The position numbers and the translations under genes are program-made. Shown here piece after piece: positions 50,442 through 58,777 of a DNA stretch of 64,000 nt. The stretch lies in contig FR881190.1 in the NCBI GenBank assembly GCA_000434735.1, positions 12,324 to 76,323 on the forward strand. The letters run 5' to 3'. The DNA is from Bacteroides sp. CAG:530 (GTDB lineage: Bacteria; Bacteroidota; Bacteroidia; Bacteroidales; Bacteroidaceae). Positions within the stretch are counted from its first letter, which is position 1, and the number at the start of each line of letters is the position of its first letter. The notes below the pieces were generated by a model. It made no database searches and was not told where the DNA came from. It saw only the letters and a list, made by a program, of their open reading frames with translations.

Positions 50442-50891
50442 TTATTTTTCAAGCAGGTCTTTCAAGAAGGCGTCCAGTTCTTCGTCCAGGCCTTTAAGCA
50501 GTTCGTCATCAAGAAGCATTGTGTCCTCATCGTCTACCAGCAGCAACTCTGATACGGTCTCTTTGTCATCGTCTACCAATACGAACGAGTAAGGCTTCAT
50601 AAGGCATAGATGGTCTAATTCGCCTTCGTCCTTAATGGCGTTTAGCGCACCTTTTAATATATTGCCAGCTTCTTTATAGAAATCGTCATCGTTATACTCT
50701 ACCCATTCATCGATGATGGTGCGCGATAATTCTTCATCATCGTCGTTGAATACGATAAGTTCTCCACTGTCTTGTTTAGGCTGTAGATGGATATCGGTGA
50801 CAATAGATTTGTCATCGCTTGCTTTGTATCTTTCTAACGCCTCTTTCAGGGTGGAGGTGATGGCAGAATGTGACTGTTCACTAATGTTCAT
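50442..50891 (-). CDS. Acidic protein of unknown function
   Basis: This 149-aa soluble protein is very acidic, with Asp/Glu clusters (FNDDDEELSRTI; LVDDEDTMLLDDELLKGLDE) and no signal peptide. The N-terminal helix (SAITSTLKEALERYKASDDK) and an alpha/beta middle (LDHLCLMKPYSFVLVDDDKE) suggest a small folded domain. I do not recognise the family. It has its own -7 box upstream and may be co-transcribed with the downstream hydrolase gene. Confidence 0.72.
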   Translation of the reverse strand: MNISEQSHSAITSTLKEALERYKASDDKSIVTDIHLQPKQDSGELIVFNDDDEELSRTIIDEWVEYNDDDFYKEAGNILKGALNAIKDEGELDHLCLMKPYSFVLVDDDKETVSELLLVDDEDTMLLDDELLKGLDEELDAFLKDLLEK

Positions 50892-50926
50892 AATAATCTA
50901 TGTTTTTGTTTGCTCTATAAGTGCAT

Positions 50927-50934
50927 CAAATTTA
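50927..50934 (-). promoter_or_regulatory. -7 element ahead of the acidic-protein gene
   Basis: TAAATTTG on the minus strand, 36 bp upstream of the start at 50891. Confidence 0.4.
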
Positions 50935-50988
50935 CGAAAAAAACGGAATGCGCAAGCCTTCGCCGTGATTTATCTTTAAAAAATGTTA

Positions 50989-52005
50989 TCAAAAACGGTC
51001 CATTTGAGTTTTTATACGTGCGAATTTGCTGATTCTTTCTTTTAATAGTGCTGAATAGTACTTCCACTCTGCTCTGCTTTCATTGTCGGTTATGAAACCT
51101 TGGGCGGTGTCGAGCCATTTTTCGGCCTCGGTCAACTGTCCGTTCATTTCGTAAGCCAATGCTATATTGAAAGCGGTGCGCATCTTTATTTTCTTTGATT
51201 TAGATTTGTCGAAAATCGATTTCCAGATTTCGGATGCCGATTCCCAATCGTTTTCGCGTACGCATACGGCTGCATCGCGCATATCGGCCATGCCTCCGGT
51301 GTAGTAGATGCGGCTTGTCTGGGTCCAGTATGGTACTAGTTGGTTGCTCATGATGTGCGCTCCGAATTCTGCGGCTTCTTTAAGCATTTCCTTGTCAGAC
51401 GGTATATTATCTACCGTCCAGTCCAGAGAATCGGTGGTGTGTATAATTTGTATAGGCTTGCTTCGTGTGGGCACATGCAGGCTGACTACGGGCGTTACCT
51501 TTACGCGTATTACAGGAATTTTCTCTTGCATCCCGAGGTATCGGATGTATTTCTTCTCCTTATTAATAAGTATGCGGTCTAGCGAGAAAAGCATGTCGGC
51601 ATTCAGTATTTGGCAAAGTTCTGTCACTTCTTCTTGCTTCAGCGTGTGAACGGGAAATGCTTGAGCTTCGTTATTCAGATTGTCGTCTGTAGGTTTGACT
51701 ATCTTTTTGTGGTTGAGTGCGGAATCGCATATTATTACCTCGTCAAAATATTTAGAGTCGGACAGTGCGGACGCTAACGCGGATGCCGATTGTTTTCCAT
51801 CGCCCTCCGTCTCTCCTAATGTCATGATGTTATTGGCCGCATCGGGTATCTGAGGCATATTGTTCACTACGGCAATCTGTCTTACGGATGCGGGGAAGTT
51901 GGCTTGAGCGGCAGGGTTCAGTTGGTCGAATGTAAGCGACTCTATTGATGAGCATGAGGTCATTACACTCAGTACCACACAGGCTATAGCGATGATATTT
52001 TTCAT
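50989..52005 (-). CDS. Lipoprotein with C-terminal tetratricopeptide-like region (DUF6340 type)
   Basis: This 338-aa protein has signal MKNIIAIACVVLSVMTSC and lipobox MTSC. The first half has an alpha/beta domain (ASVRQIAVVNNMPQIPDA; ADMLFSLDRILINKEKKYIR; VIRVKVTPVVSLHVPT), and the last 100 residues have helical repeats (AFNIALAYEMNGQLTEAEKW, then LDTAQGF). I recall this arrangement as the DUF6340 family but am not certain. Probably an outer-membrane lipoprotein facing the periplasm, with the helical repeats acting as a protein-binding platform. Function unknown. Confidence 0.78.
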   Translation of the reverse strand: MKNIIAIACVVLSVMTSCSSIESLTFDQLNPAAQANFPASVRQIAVVNNMPQIPDAANNIMTLGETEGDGKQSASALASALSDSKYFDEVIICDSALNHKKIVKPTDDNLNNEAQAFPVHTLKQEEVTELCQILNADMLFSLDRILINKEKKYIRYLGMQEKIPVIRVKVTPVVSLHVPTRSKPIQIIHTTDSLDWTVDNIPSDKEMLKEAAEFGAHIMSNQLVPYWTQTSRIYYTGGMADMRDAAVCVRENDWESASEIWKSIFDKSKSKKIKMRTAFNIALAYEMNGQLTEAEKWLDTAQGFITDNESRAEWKYYSALLKERISKFARIKTQMDRF

Positions 52006-52036
52006 TTTGGCATTTGTTTTTTGTGTTTCTATGATA

Positions 52037-52044
52037 CAAATATA
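52037..52044 (-). promoter_or_regulatory. -7 element ahead of the DUF6340-type lipoprotein gene
   Basis: TATATTTG on the minus strand, 32 bp upstream of the start codon. Confidence 0.4.
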
Positions 52045-52107
52045 GCGTTATTCGCAATTACTGAAGAAATAAAAATAGTGAAACGAACACAAAGAGCTTA
52101 AAATAAG

Positions 52108-52115
52108 TAATTTTG
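52108..52115 (+). promoter_or_regulatory. -7 element ahead of the AEC transporter gene
   Basis: TAATTTTG, 29 bp upstream of the ATG at 52145; divergent from the lipoprotein promoter some 65 bp away. Confidence 0.4.
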
Positions 52116-52144
52116 CGCATCTTAAATACAAAAATACATACTAG

Positions 52145-53053
52145 ATGGATGCTATTGTTTCACAAATGATTATCCTGTTCATACTTGTTATAGTGGGATA
52201 CGGATTGAGTAAAAAGAAACTGATGGATGTTGAGTTCGACAGAAAGCTGTCTTCTTTCGTTATTCTGGTTAGTTGCCCGTGCCTGATTTTGTCGTCGGTT
52301 ATGAGCGGCGAAATGCCTGACAGAAAGCTTATTCTGCCTTTGCTGGCTGTAGGTTTCGCAACTTATATAATTCTGATAGGCGGAGCGTTTTTGCTGCCTC
52401 GTATTTTCCCGATAAAGAAAGAAGAGCGCGGGATATACAGTTTTATGTTGGCTTTTGGTAACGTAGGTTTTATAGGCTATCCTATTGTAGCTTCTATATT
52501 CGGCCCTCAGGCTGTATTCTATGCCAGCATACTTAACGTGCCAAATACCTTGGTGATATTTGTATTAGGAACACTGTTTATTTCGGATGATGCAGGAAGA
52601 GTTAGGTTTGATTGGAGTACGCTTTACTGTCCTGCTATGATAGCATCTTATTTAGCTATTCTTATTGTTGCTGTAGGATGGGTGCCACCTTATACTATAA
52701 GCGCTCCGTGTCAGTTGCTTGGTAACATGACAGTGCCTTCTGCCTTACTGATTATCGGTTCTTCGATGGCGCAGATTCCAGTCCGCCGTATGTTGGGGAA
52801 TGCAGGTATTTATCTTATGTCTGCTTTTCGTCTGGTGCTGATGCCGTTGTTGATATTGTGGGTATCAAGGCTGTGTTATGTAGACGAGCAGATAGCGGAT
52901 ATCAATATGGTGCTTGCGGCAATGCCCGTAGCTTCGTACGGCACTTTGTTCTGTATACAGTATCATAGGGGAGAGGCGGTGATGGCGCAAGGTACTTTCA
53001 TTACCACGCTACTTTCGGTGCTTACTATCCCGTTGATTACCATGCTTTTCTGA
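52145..53053 (+). CDS. AEC-family (auxin efflux carrier-like) transporter
   Basis: This 302-aa inner-membrane protein has about ten hydrophobic segments arranged as two similar halves. Typical stretches are LVIVGYGLSKKKLMDVEFDR near the N-terminus, a MLAFGNVGFIGYPIVASIFG crossover helix, and a C-terminal MVLAAMPVASYGTLFCIQYH. Bacterial members move dicarboxylates or amino-acid-related anions; the substrate here is unknown. It is a single gene between divergent and convergent neighbours and is followed by an unusual repeat-hairpin and a normal terminator. Confidence 0.9.
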   Translation: MDAIVSQMIILFILVIVGYGLSKKKLMDVEFDRKLSSFVILVSCPCLILSSVMSGEMPDRKLILPLLAVGFATYIILIGGAFLLPRIFPIKKEERGIYSFMLAFGNVGFIGYPIVASIFGPQAVFYASILNVPNTLVIFVLGTLFISDDAGRVRFDWSTLYCPAMIASYLAILIVAVGWVPPYTISAPCQLLGNMTVPSALLIIGSSMAQIPVRRMLGNAGIYLMSAFRLVLMPLLILWVSRLCYVDEQIADINMVLAAMPVASYGTLFCIQYHRGEAVMAQGTFITTLLSVLTIPLITMLF

Positions 53054-53065
53054 AAGATAAAAACA

Positions 53066-53165
53066 AAGTCGTCTTACTTCGACCGATGTGAACGCTTACT
53101 TCGACCGATGTGAGCGTTCATATCGACCGATACGCGTGCTTACTTCGGTCGAAGTAAGACGACTT
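53066..53165. repeat. 22-bp-periodic repeat cluster, locus 3, with 21-bp terminal inverted repeat
   Basis: Four 22-base blocks start at 53073, 53095, 53117 and 53139. Blocks 1 and 2 share CTTACTTCGACCGATGTGA and differ by one base near the end. Block 3 keeps TCGACCGAT. Block 4 is itself a palindrome (CTTACTTCG, GT, CGAAGTAAG). The outermost 21 bases, 53066-53086 and 53145-53165, are perfect reverse complements, so the element can fold into a long hairpin. It starts 13 bp after the AEC transporter stop, in a convergent spacer, and is clearly richer in G+C than its surroundings. Confidence 0.85.
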
Positions 53166-53183
53166 GATTGAGAATCAGTCATA

Positions 53184-53230
53184 AAGAAAGGCGCTACAAG
53201 GAATGAGTCCCGTAGCGCCTTCTTCGTTTT
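53184..53230. terminator. Bidirectional terminator between the AEC transporter gene and eda
   Basis: AAAGGCGCTAC pairs with GTAGCGCCTT around an 18-base loop, with A-rich and T-rich flanks. It lies after the repeat hairpin and before the eda stop at 53297. Confidence 0.75.
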
Positions 53231-53296
53231 ATACACCTTTAAACAAAATGAATATTTACATATTCATAAATGAACAACCTAATTTATAGGGCGTTT

Positions 53297-53965
53297 TTAT
53301 TTTCTTGCTTCAGCAACGTAAGCCAATGCTTCTTTGCACTTTTCTGTTACGTATGCCCAGTCTTCAGCTGCAACCTTATCTTTCGGGAACAACTTAGAAC
53401 CCATACCTACGCAGAATACACCAGCCTTAATCCATGAAGTCAAGTTTTCCTGTGTTGGTTCTACACCACCGGTAACCATCAGCTTAGACCATGGCATCGG
53501 AGCTAACAAACCTTTAACCAATTTCGGGCCAAGTACATCACCCGGGAAAATCTTGCAAAGATCGCAACCCATTTCCTGTGCGAAACCAACTTCTGATACG
53601 CTTCCGCAACCCGGAGTGTAAGCTACCAAACGGCGGTTGCAAACTTTAGCGATTTCAGGGTTGAACAACGGGCCAACGATGAAGTTAGCGCCCAACTGGA
53701 TGTACAATGAAGCAGTAGCAGGGTCAACGATAGAACCTACACCCATTGCCATTTCAGGGCATTCTTTAGCTGCGAATTTTACCACTTCGGCAAATACTTC
53801 GTGAGCAAAGTCACCACGGTTAGTGAATTCGAAAGCACGTACGCCGCCTTCATAGCAAGCCTTTACCACTTTCTTTGCAACTTCTGCATCTTTGTGATAG
53901 AATACAGGAACCATTCCAGTTGAACCAATCTTGTTCAACACTGCGATTTTATCAAATTTAGCCAT
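53297..53965 (-). CDS. eda: KDPG aldolase (2-dehydro-3-deoxy-6-phosphogluconate aldolase)
   Basis: Starting at the ATG at 53965 gives 222 aa, the family's normal size; a longer reading to 54055 overlaps kdgK and is rejected. It splits KDPG into pyruvate and glyceraldehyde 3-phosphate. Active-site features: GVRAFEFTNRGD (Glu base), the GVGSIVDPATA loop, GCDLCKIFPGDVLGP with the Schiff-base lysine, and VTGGVEPTQENL. It lies 43 bp after kdgK and completes the hexuronate route started by uxaA and kdgK. Confidence 0.94.
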   Translation of the reverse strand: MAKFDKIAVLNKIGSTGMVPVFYHKDAEVAKKVVKACYEGGVRAFEFTNRGDFAHEVFAEVVKFAAKECPEMAMGVGSIVDPATASLYIQLGANFIVGPLFNPEIAKVCNRRLVAYTPGCGSVSEVGFAQEMGCDLCKIFPGDVLGPKLVKGLLAPMPWSKLMVTGGVEPTQENLTSWIKAGVFCVGMGSKLFPKDKVAAEDWAYVTEKCKEALAYVAEARK

Positions 53966-54008
53966 TATTTTAAAATCCTCTAGATTTAAACTATTCTTTT
54001 TGTCCCAA

Positions 54009-55031
54009 TTATCTCTGAACACGTCCGCTTGCGTCGCCACCAGCCAAAGCTTCAACTTCTTCTACAGAAACCAAGTTGAAGTCGCCGTTGATAGTGTGTT
54101 TCAAAGCAGAAGCAGCAACTGCGAATTCAAGAGCTTCGCCCTGGTTAGGCTTAGTAAGCAAGCCGTGGATAACACCACCAGAGAATGAGTCGCCACCACC
54201 TACGCGGTCGATGATAGGGTTGATATCGTAACGTTTTGATTCGTAGAATTCTTCGCCATTGTAAATCATAGCCTTCCAGCCGTTGTGAGTAGCGGAGAAT
54301 GATTCGCGCAATGTAGAGATAACATACTTGAATCCGAATTCTTTAGCCATTGCAGTGAAGATACCTTTGTATCCTGCAGCGTCAGTCTTACCGCCTTCTA
54401 CGTCAGCATCGGGTTTGAATCCCAAGCAGAGTTCAGCGTCTTCTTCGTTACCTATACATACGTCTACATACTGCATCAACGGTTTCATGATAGACTGAGC
54501 TTTTTCTTTAGTCCACAGTTTTTTGCGGAAGTTCAAGTCTACAGATACTGTTACTCCGTGACGTTTTGCAGCTTCGCAAGCCAATTTAGTAAGTTCGGCA
54601 GCCTTGTCAGAAATAGCAGGAGTAATACCCGACCAGTGGAACCAGTCAGCACCTTCCATGATAGCATCGAAATCGAAGTCGCAAGTGTCAGCTTCTGCGA
54701 TAGCAGAGTGAGCGCGGTCATAGATAACCTTGCTAGGACGCATAGAAGCACCAGTTTCCAAGTAGTATATACCTACACGGTCGCCACCACGAGCGATGAA
54801 GTCTGTCTTAACACCGTATTTACGCAGTGCGTTTACTGCAGACTGACCGATTTCGTGTTTCGGCAACTTAGTAACGAAGTAAGCATCGTGACCGTAGTTA
54901 GCGCAGCTAACTGCAACGTTTGCTTCACCACCACCATAAACTACATCAAAATTATCCGATTGAACGAAACGAGTGTTTCCCGGTGTAGACAATCTCAGCA
55001 TGATCTCGCCTAAAGTAACAATTTTTCCCAT
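54009..55031 (-). CDS. kdgK: 2-keto-3-deoxygluconate kinase (PfkB family)
   Basis: This 340-aa ribokinase-family enzyme has the N-terminal signature VYGGGEANVAVSCANYGHDA and the C-terminal DRVGGGDSFSGGVIHGL with the catalytic Asp. Its WFHWSGITPAI and VSVDLNFRKKLW stretches agree with KDG kinases. It phosphorylates 2-keto-3-deoxygluconate to KDPG, the substrate of the aldolase encoded downstream. The promoter upstream overlaps a dyad that is probably the operator for the divergently encoded LacI-type regulator. Confidence 0.93.
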   Translation of the reverse strand: MGKIVTLGEIMLRLSTPGNTRFVQSDNFDVVYGGGEANVAVSCANYGHDAYFVTKLPKHEIGQSAVNALRKYGVKTDFIARGGDRVGIYYLETGASMRPSKVIYDRAHSAIAEADTCDFDFDAIMEGADWFHWSGITPAISDKAAELTKLACEAAKRHGVTVSVDLNFRKKLWTKEKAQSIMKPLMQYVDVCIGNEEDAELCLGFKPDADVEGGKTDAAGYKGIFTAMAKEFGFKYVISTLRESFSATHNGWKAMIYNGEEFYESKRYDINPIIDRVGGGDSFSGGVIHGLLTKPNQGEALEFAVAASALKHTINGDFNLVSVEEVEALAGGDASGRVQR

Positions 55032-55101
55032 TGTGAATCTTTTGTTCTATATTGATTAATATATAAATTTGAAATTTCGCTTATCATAGTACAATATACA
55101 T

Positions 55102-55113
55102 TGTGCACGCACA
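55102..55113. promoter_or_regulatory. Candidate operator for the LacI-type regulator
   Basis: TGTGC-AC-GCACA is a perfect dyad of two 5-bp halves with a 2-bp centre. It adjoins the kdgK -7 box (55114-55121) on the downstream side and covers the expected transcription start. Confidence 0.5.
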
Positions 55114-55144
55114 CAAAGGTACGGTTTATTTTTTATCTACCAAA
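55114..55144 (-). promoter_or_regulatory. kdgK-eda promoter
   Basis: On the minus strand TTTG at 55144-55141, a 19-base gap and TACCTTTG at 55121-55114 match the consensus well. The leader would be about 75 nt. Confidence 0.65.
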
Positions 55145-55153
55145 AAAAAGATA

Positions 55154-55161
55154 TATATTTG
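55154..55161 (+). promoter_or_regulatory. -7 element ahead of the lacI-type gene
   Basis: TATATTTG, 88 bp upstream of the start at 55249, about 10 bp from the -33 box of the divergent kdgK promoter. Confidence 0.45.
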
Positions 55162-55248
55162 TGACGAAAAAACGTTTTTAGAGAGAAAGTAATACCATAA
55201 CAATATTTCTATATATAATAAATAGGTGTAAAAAGAACGTAGATAACC

Positions 55249-56328
55249 ATGAATAAACCAAACGAACGAATACGAATAAAAGACATTGCAAGTAAAGCGG
55301 GAGTATCGGTCGGCACGGTAGACCGAGTGTTGCATGGACGTACCGGTGTGTCTGAAGCGAGTAGACAGAAGGTGGAGGAGATACTTCGCCAGCTCGATTA
55401 TCAGCCTAACATGTATGCCAGTGCATTGGCGTCGAACAAGAAATACAGATTTGCGTGCTTGTTGCCGTCGCACAGTGAAGGAGAATACTGGGTAGACGTG
55501 GAGCAAGGAATGAAGCAGGCTGTAGAAAAGTTCTCAGACTTTCATGTATCGGTCGATATCGATTACTATGACCAGTATGAAGTTGGCTCTTTCGAGGCGG
55601 CAGGCAAGCGTATGCTTGAAAAACAGCCCGACGGAATGATTATTTCTCCGTCTATCGAGTCAGAAACTGCCATGATTACAGAGAAGTTAGAAGCAAGCGA
55701 TATACCTTATATATTTATAGACTCTAATATAGAACGCTTGCATCCGTTGGCGTTCTTCGCTCAAAACGCACGGCAGAGCGGATGTTTCGCAGCGCGAATG
55801 ATGCGTATGATGATGCACGATAGCAAGGAACTCGTTATCTTCCGGCAGATAAGCAAAGGAAGATTGGGCTCTAATCAGCAGCTGAAAAGAGAAGAGGGTT
55901 TCCATGAATATATTCGCGAGCATTGTCCTGAGGTTACGGTGCACGAAGTAAACCTGTACGCCAAACGTCCAGGAGAAGACGAGGCGATAATAGATGACTT
56001 CGTGACAAAGCACCCGGAGGTACGCTATGGCATTACCTTTAATTCGAAGGCATATGTGATAGGTGAGTATATGCTGAAGCATAAACGAGATGACTTTAAG
56101 CTGATGGGTTACGACTTGCTGCGCAGAAATGTGGCTTGCCTGAAAGAAAACGCCATTGATTTCATTATAGCTCAGCAACCTACAACGCAAGGATACAACA
56201 GCGTGGAGAGCTTATGCAACCATCTTATTTTAAAGAAAACAATAAAGAGCGTTAATTATATGCCTATAACATTATTGAGTATAGAGAATATAGACTTTTA
56301 CCTTGATGCGCTTACCAACAATAACTAA
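55249..56328 (+). CDS. LacI-family transcriptional regulator of hexuronate genes
   Basis: This 359-aa protein has an N-terminal DNA-binding helix-turn-helix and hinge helix (RIKDIASKAGVSVGTVDRVL, then RQKVEEILRQLDYQPNMYAS). A periplasmic-binding-protein-like sensor domain follows from about residue 63 (FACLLPSHSEGEYWVDVEQG; PDGMIISPSIESETAMI; KLMGYDLLRRNVACLKE). It lies between kdgK-eda (divergent) and uxaA (40 bp downstream), so the inducer is most likely a hexuronate or KDG. The last codons are duplicated as a tandem repeat in the spacer to uxaA. Confidence 0.92.
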   Translation: MNKPNERIRIKDIASKAGVSVGTVDRVLHGRTGVSEASRQKVEEILRQLDYQPNMYASALASNKKYRFACLLPSHSEGEYWVDVEQGMKQAVEKFSDFHVSVDIDYYDQYEVGSFEAAGKRMLEKQPDGMIISPSIESETAMITEKLEASDIPYIFIDSNIERLHPLAFFAQNARQSGCFAARMMRMMMHDSKELVIFRQISKGRLGSNQQLKREEGFHEYIREHCPEVTVHEVNLYAKRPGEDEAIIDDFVTKHPEVRYGITFNSKAYVIGEYMLKHKRDDFKLMGYDLLRRNVACLKENAIDFIIAQQPTTQGYNSVESLCNHLILKKTIKSVNYMPITLLSIENIDFYLDALTNNN

Positions 56329-56361
56329 TACAATAAATTACCAACAATAACTAATACAATA
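56312..56361 (+). repeat. Tandem 24-bp direct repeat at the lacI-uxaA junction
   Basis: A 24-base sequence beginning TTACCAACAATAACTAATAC at 56312 recurs exactly at 56338, a period of 26. The first copy contains the last codons and stop of the regulator gene. Confidence 0.85.
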
Positions 56362-56368
56362 TTACAAA

Positions 56369-57859
56369 ATGGAGAAAACATACCTGAAAATTAATCCGGC
56401 CGACAACGTAGCGGTTGCAATCATGCCTCTGAAAGCTGGCGAGACTATTTGTGTAGACGATAAGGAAATCGTTTTGAAAACCGATATTCCGGCAGGGCAT
56501 AAGGTTACGCTGAAAGATTTTTCTGAAGGGGAAAACATCATTAAATACGGATATCCTATCGGACATGCTATCAAGGCAGTGCCGCAGGGTTGCTGGATAT
56601 GCGAGAAGGAAATCAAGACTAATTTGGCTGGTCTGTTGGATTATACTTATAATCCGGTAAGCGTGTCGCTTGATATTCCTAAGGAGAATCTCACTTTCAA
56701 GGGATTCCGTCGTAAGAATGGTGATGTGGGTGTGAGAAACGAGATTTGGATTATTCCTACCGTAGGTTGTGTAAATGGTATCGTAAACCAGTTGGCGGAG
56801 GCTCTTCGTAAAGAAACCAACACTGAAGGGGTAGATGCTATTGTAGCTTTCCCGCATAACTATGGCTGCTCTCAGTTGGGCGATGACCATGAGAATACCA
56901 AGAAGATTCTGCGCGACATGGTGCTTCATCCTAATGCAGGCGCTGTGCTGGTAGTAGGATTGGGATGCGAAAACAATCAGCCAGACATCTTCCGCGAATT
57001 TGTAGGCGAATACGATGATGACCGCATCAAGTTTATGGTATCGCAAAAAGTGGATGATGAATTTGAAACAGGTATGGAGATTCTGCGCGACTTGTATGCT
57101 AAGTGTAAGCAGGATGTACGTACAGACATTCCGTTGTCTGAATTGCGTGTAGGATTGAAGTGTGGTGGTTCCGACGGATTCTCTGGTATTACCGCTAATC
57201 CGCTGCTTGGTATGTTTTCTGACTTCCTTATCGCTCAGGGCGGTACTTCAGTGCTTACCGAGGTGCCCGAAATGTTCGGTGCTGAAACTATCCTCATGAA
57301 CCGATGCAAGACTAAAGAACTCTTCGAGCAGACTGTATCTTTGATTAATAACTTTAAGGAATACTTTTTGTCGCATGGCGAGCCTGTAGGCGAGAACCCG
57401 TCACCGGGTAACAAGGCAGGTGGTATCTCTACCCTCGAAGAGAAGGCGTTGGGCTGTACTCAGAAGTGCGGTAAGAGCTATGTTTCTGGCGTTATGCCTT
57501 ATGGCGAACGCATCGCTACCAAGGGTCTTAACCTGCTTTCTGCTCCGGGCAACGATTTGGTTGCAGCTACTGCTTTGGCTTCATGCGGCTGCCATATGGT
57601 ATTGTTTACCACTGGTAGAGGAACTCCTTTCGGTACATACGTACCTACCATGAAGGTTTCTACCAATTCTAATTTGGCTAAGCACAAACCGAGATGGATT
57701 GACTTCAATGCCGGCGTAATTGTAGAAAATGAGCCGATGACTGAAACTTGCAAACGTTTCGTAGACTATGTTATCCGTGTAGCAAGCGGTGAGTTTGTAA
57801 ACAACGAAAAGAAAGATTATCGCGAGATAGCAATATTCAAGACAGGCGTTACACTATAA
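56369..57859 (+). CDS. uxaA: Altronate dehydratase
   Basis: This 496-aa cytoplasmic enzyme dehydrates D-altronate to 2-keto-3-deoxygluconate in galacturonate use. The N-terminal SAF-type domain (NPADNVAVAIMPLKAGETIC, about residues 6-85) is followed by the main domain with GFRRKNGDVGVRNEIWIIPT, VAFPHNYGCSQLGDD, LKCGGSDGFSGITANP and CTQKCGKSYVSGVMPYGE. Conserved cysteines suggest an iron site. It is single-chain UxaA, as in E. coli. uxaB and uxaC are not in the window. Confidence 0.94.
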   Translation: MEKTYLKINPADNVAVAIMPLKAGETICVDDKEIVLKTDIPAGHKVTLKDFSEGENIIKYGYPIGHAIKAVPQGCWICEKEIKTNLAGLLDYTYNPVSVSLDIPKENLTFKGFRRKNGDVGVRNEIWIIPTVGCVNGIVNQLAEALRKETNTEGVDAIVAFPHNYGCSQLGDDHENTKKILRDMVLHPNAGAVLVVGLGCENNQPDIFREFVGEYDDDRIKFMVSQKVDDEFETGMEILRDLYAKCKQDVRTDIPLSELRVGLKCGGSDGFSGITANPLLGMFSDFLIAQGGTSVLTEVPEMFGAETILMNRCKTKELFEQTVSLINNFKEYFLSHGEPVGENPSPGNKAGGISTLEEKALGCTQKCGKSYVSGVMPYGERIATKGLNLLSAPGNDLVAATALASCGCHMVLFTTGRGTPFGTYVPTMKVSTNSNLAKHKPRWIDFNAGVIVENEPMTETCKRFVDYVIRVASGEFVNNEKKDYREIAIFKTGVTL

Positions 57860-57884
57860 CCCTTGATTTGAGAGAATAAAGAAT

Positions 57885-57930
57885 GCGCCGCATGATTTCG
57901 TCCGATTTCATGCGGCGCTTTTTATCTTTT
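57885..57930 (+). terminator. Terminator after uxaA
   Basis: GCGCCGCATGA pairs with TCATGCGGCGC around a 12-base loop and is followed by TTTTTATCTTTT. Confidence 0.85.
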
Positions 57931-57964
57931 CATGGTTTTATTCGATAGTCACGCATATTTTCCG

Positions 57965-57972
57965 TAAGTTTG
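57965..57972 (+). promoter_or_regulatory. -7 element ahead of the marC-like gene
   Basis: TAAGTTTG matches TAnnTTTG and lies 80 bp before the ATG at 58053. Confidence 0.35.
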
Positions 57973-58052
57973 CCCCTTGGTAGAGCGGTGAGTTCTCGCT
58001 TCGTTCTGCCGAAGAGATAATTTCATTTTTAAACGAAACTAAAAATAGATTT

Positions 58053-58658
58053 ATGGGAGGATTTGATTTTCAACAACTAATCAGTGCTTTTATAGTACTG
58101 TTCGCAGTAATTGATATCTTTGGAGCTATACCTATTATTCTTGATTTAAGACAGAAAGGGCGTGATGTCAATGCTACAAAGGCTACTTTGATATCTTTTG
58201 CCTTACTGATAGGCTTTTTCTACGCTGGCGATATGTTGCTCAAGTTGTTTCAGGTTGATATCGCATCATTTGCCGTAGCCGGAGCGTTTGTTTTGTTTCT
58301 GATGTCGATAGAGATGATACTCGATATTGAAGTGTTTAAGAATATAGGTCCTATCAAGGAGGCTACCTTGGTACCGCTGGTTTTTCCGCTGTTGGCTGGA
58401 GCTGCTTCGTTTACCACACTGCTTTCTCTGCGTGCGGAGTATGCGCCAATCAATATCGTGTTGGCGTTGACTCTTAACATGGCTTGGGTGTATATAGTGT
58501 TGCGTATGACCAACCGTGTGGAGCGTTTGCTCGGTAAAGGTGGAATCTATATTATCCGTAAGTTCTTCGGTATTATCTTGTTGGCTATTTCAGCCCGCTT
58601 GTTTACCGCAAACATTACATCGCTTATAGAACAGTTTCAGCACGCAGCTCAGCCGTAA
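58053..58658 (+). CDS. MarC-family integral membrane protein
   Basis: This 201-aa protein has six hydrophobic helices. The opening ISAFIVLFAVIDIFGAIPII matches the MarC signature (FxxxDPxGxxP-type), with Ile-Phe replacing the usual proline. LVPLVFPLLAGAASFTTLLS and the C-terminal IIRKFFGIILLAISARLFT agree with the family. MarC proteins are inner-membrane proteins of uncertain function; despite the name they are not proven drug exporters. Single gene. Confidence 0.9.
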   Translation: MGGFDFQQLISAFIVLFAVIDIFGAIPIILDLRQKGRDVNATKATLISFALLIGFFYAGDMLLKLFQVDIASFAVAGAFVLFLMSIEMILDIEVFKNIGPIKEATLVPLVFPLLAGAASFTTLLSLRAEYAPINIVLALTLNMAWVYIVLRMTNRVERLLGKGGIYIIRKFFGIILLAISARLFTANITSLIEQFQHAAQP

Positions 58659-58777
58659 AGCTATAGAATATTGCAGATAGTTAAGAGGTACTATTTTTAA
58701 TCTTCTTTAAACTGCCATCATGCAGCATTTGTCTGCTTTTTGTAGTTATCTGTTTGAAAACTAAAAAAGACAGACTT

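Noticed and set aside
53066..53165. CRISPR array
   Set aside because: The units are contiguous with no unique spacers, only four in number, and no cas gene is nearby; the layout is a tandem repeat with an inverse end unit.
53966..54055. N-terminal extension of the KDPG aldolase
   Set aside because: These 30 codons overlap the kdgK coding sequence, and the family's N-terminus begins at the ATG at 53965.
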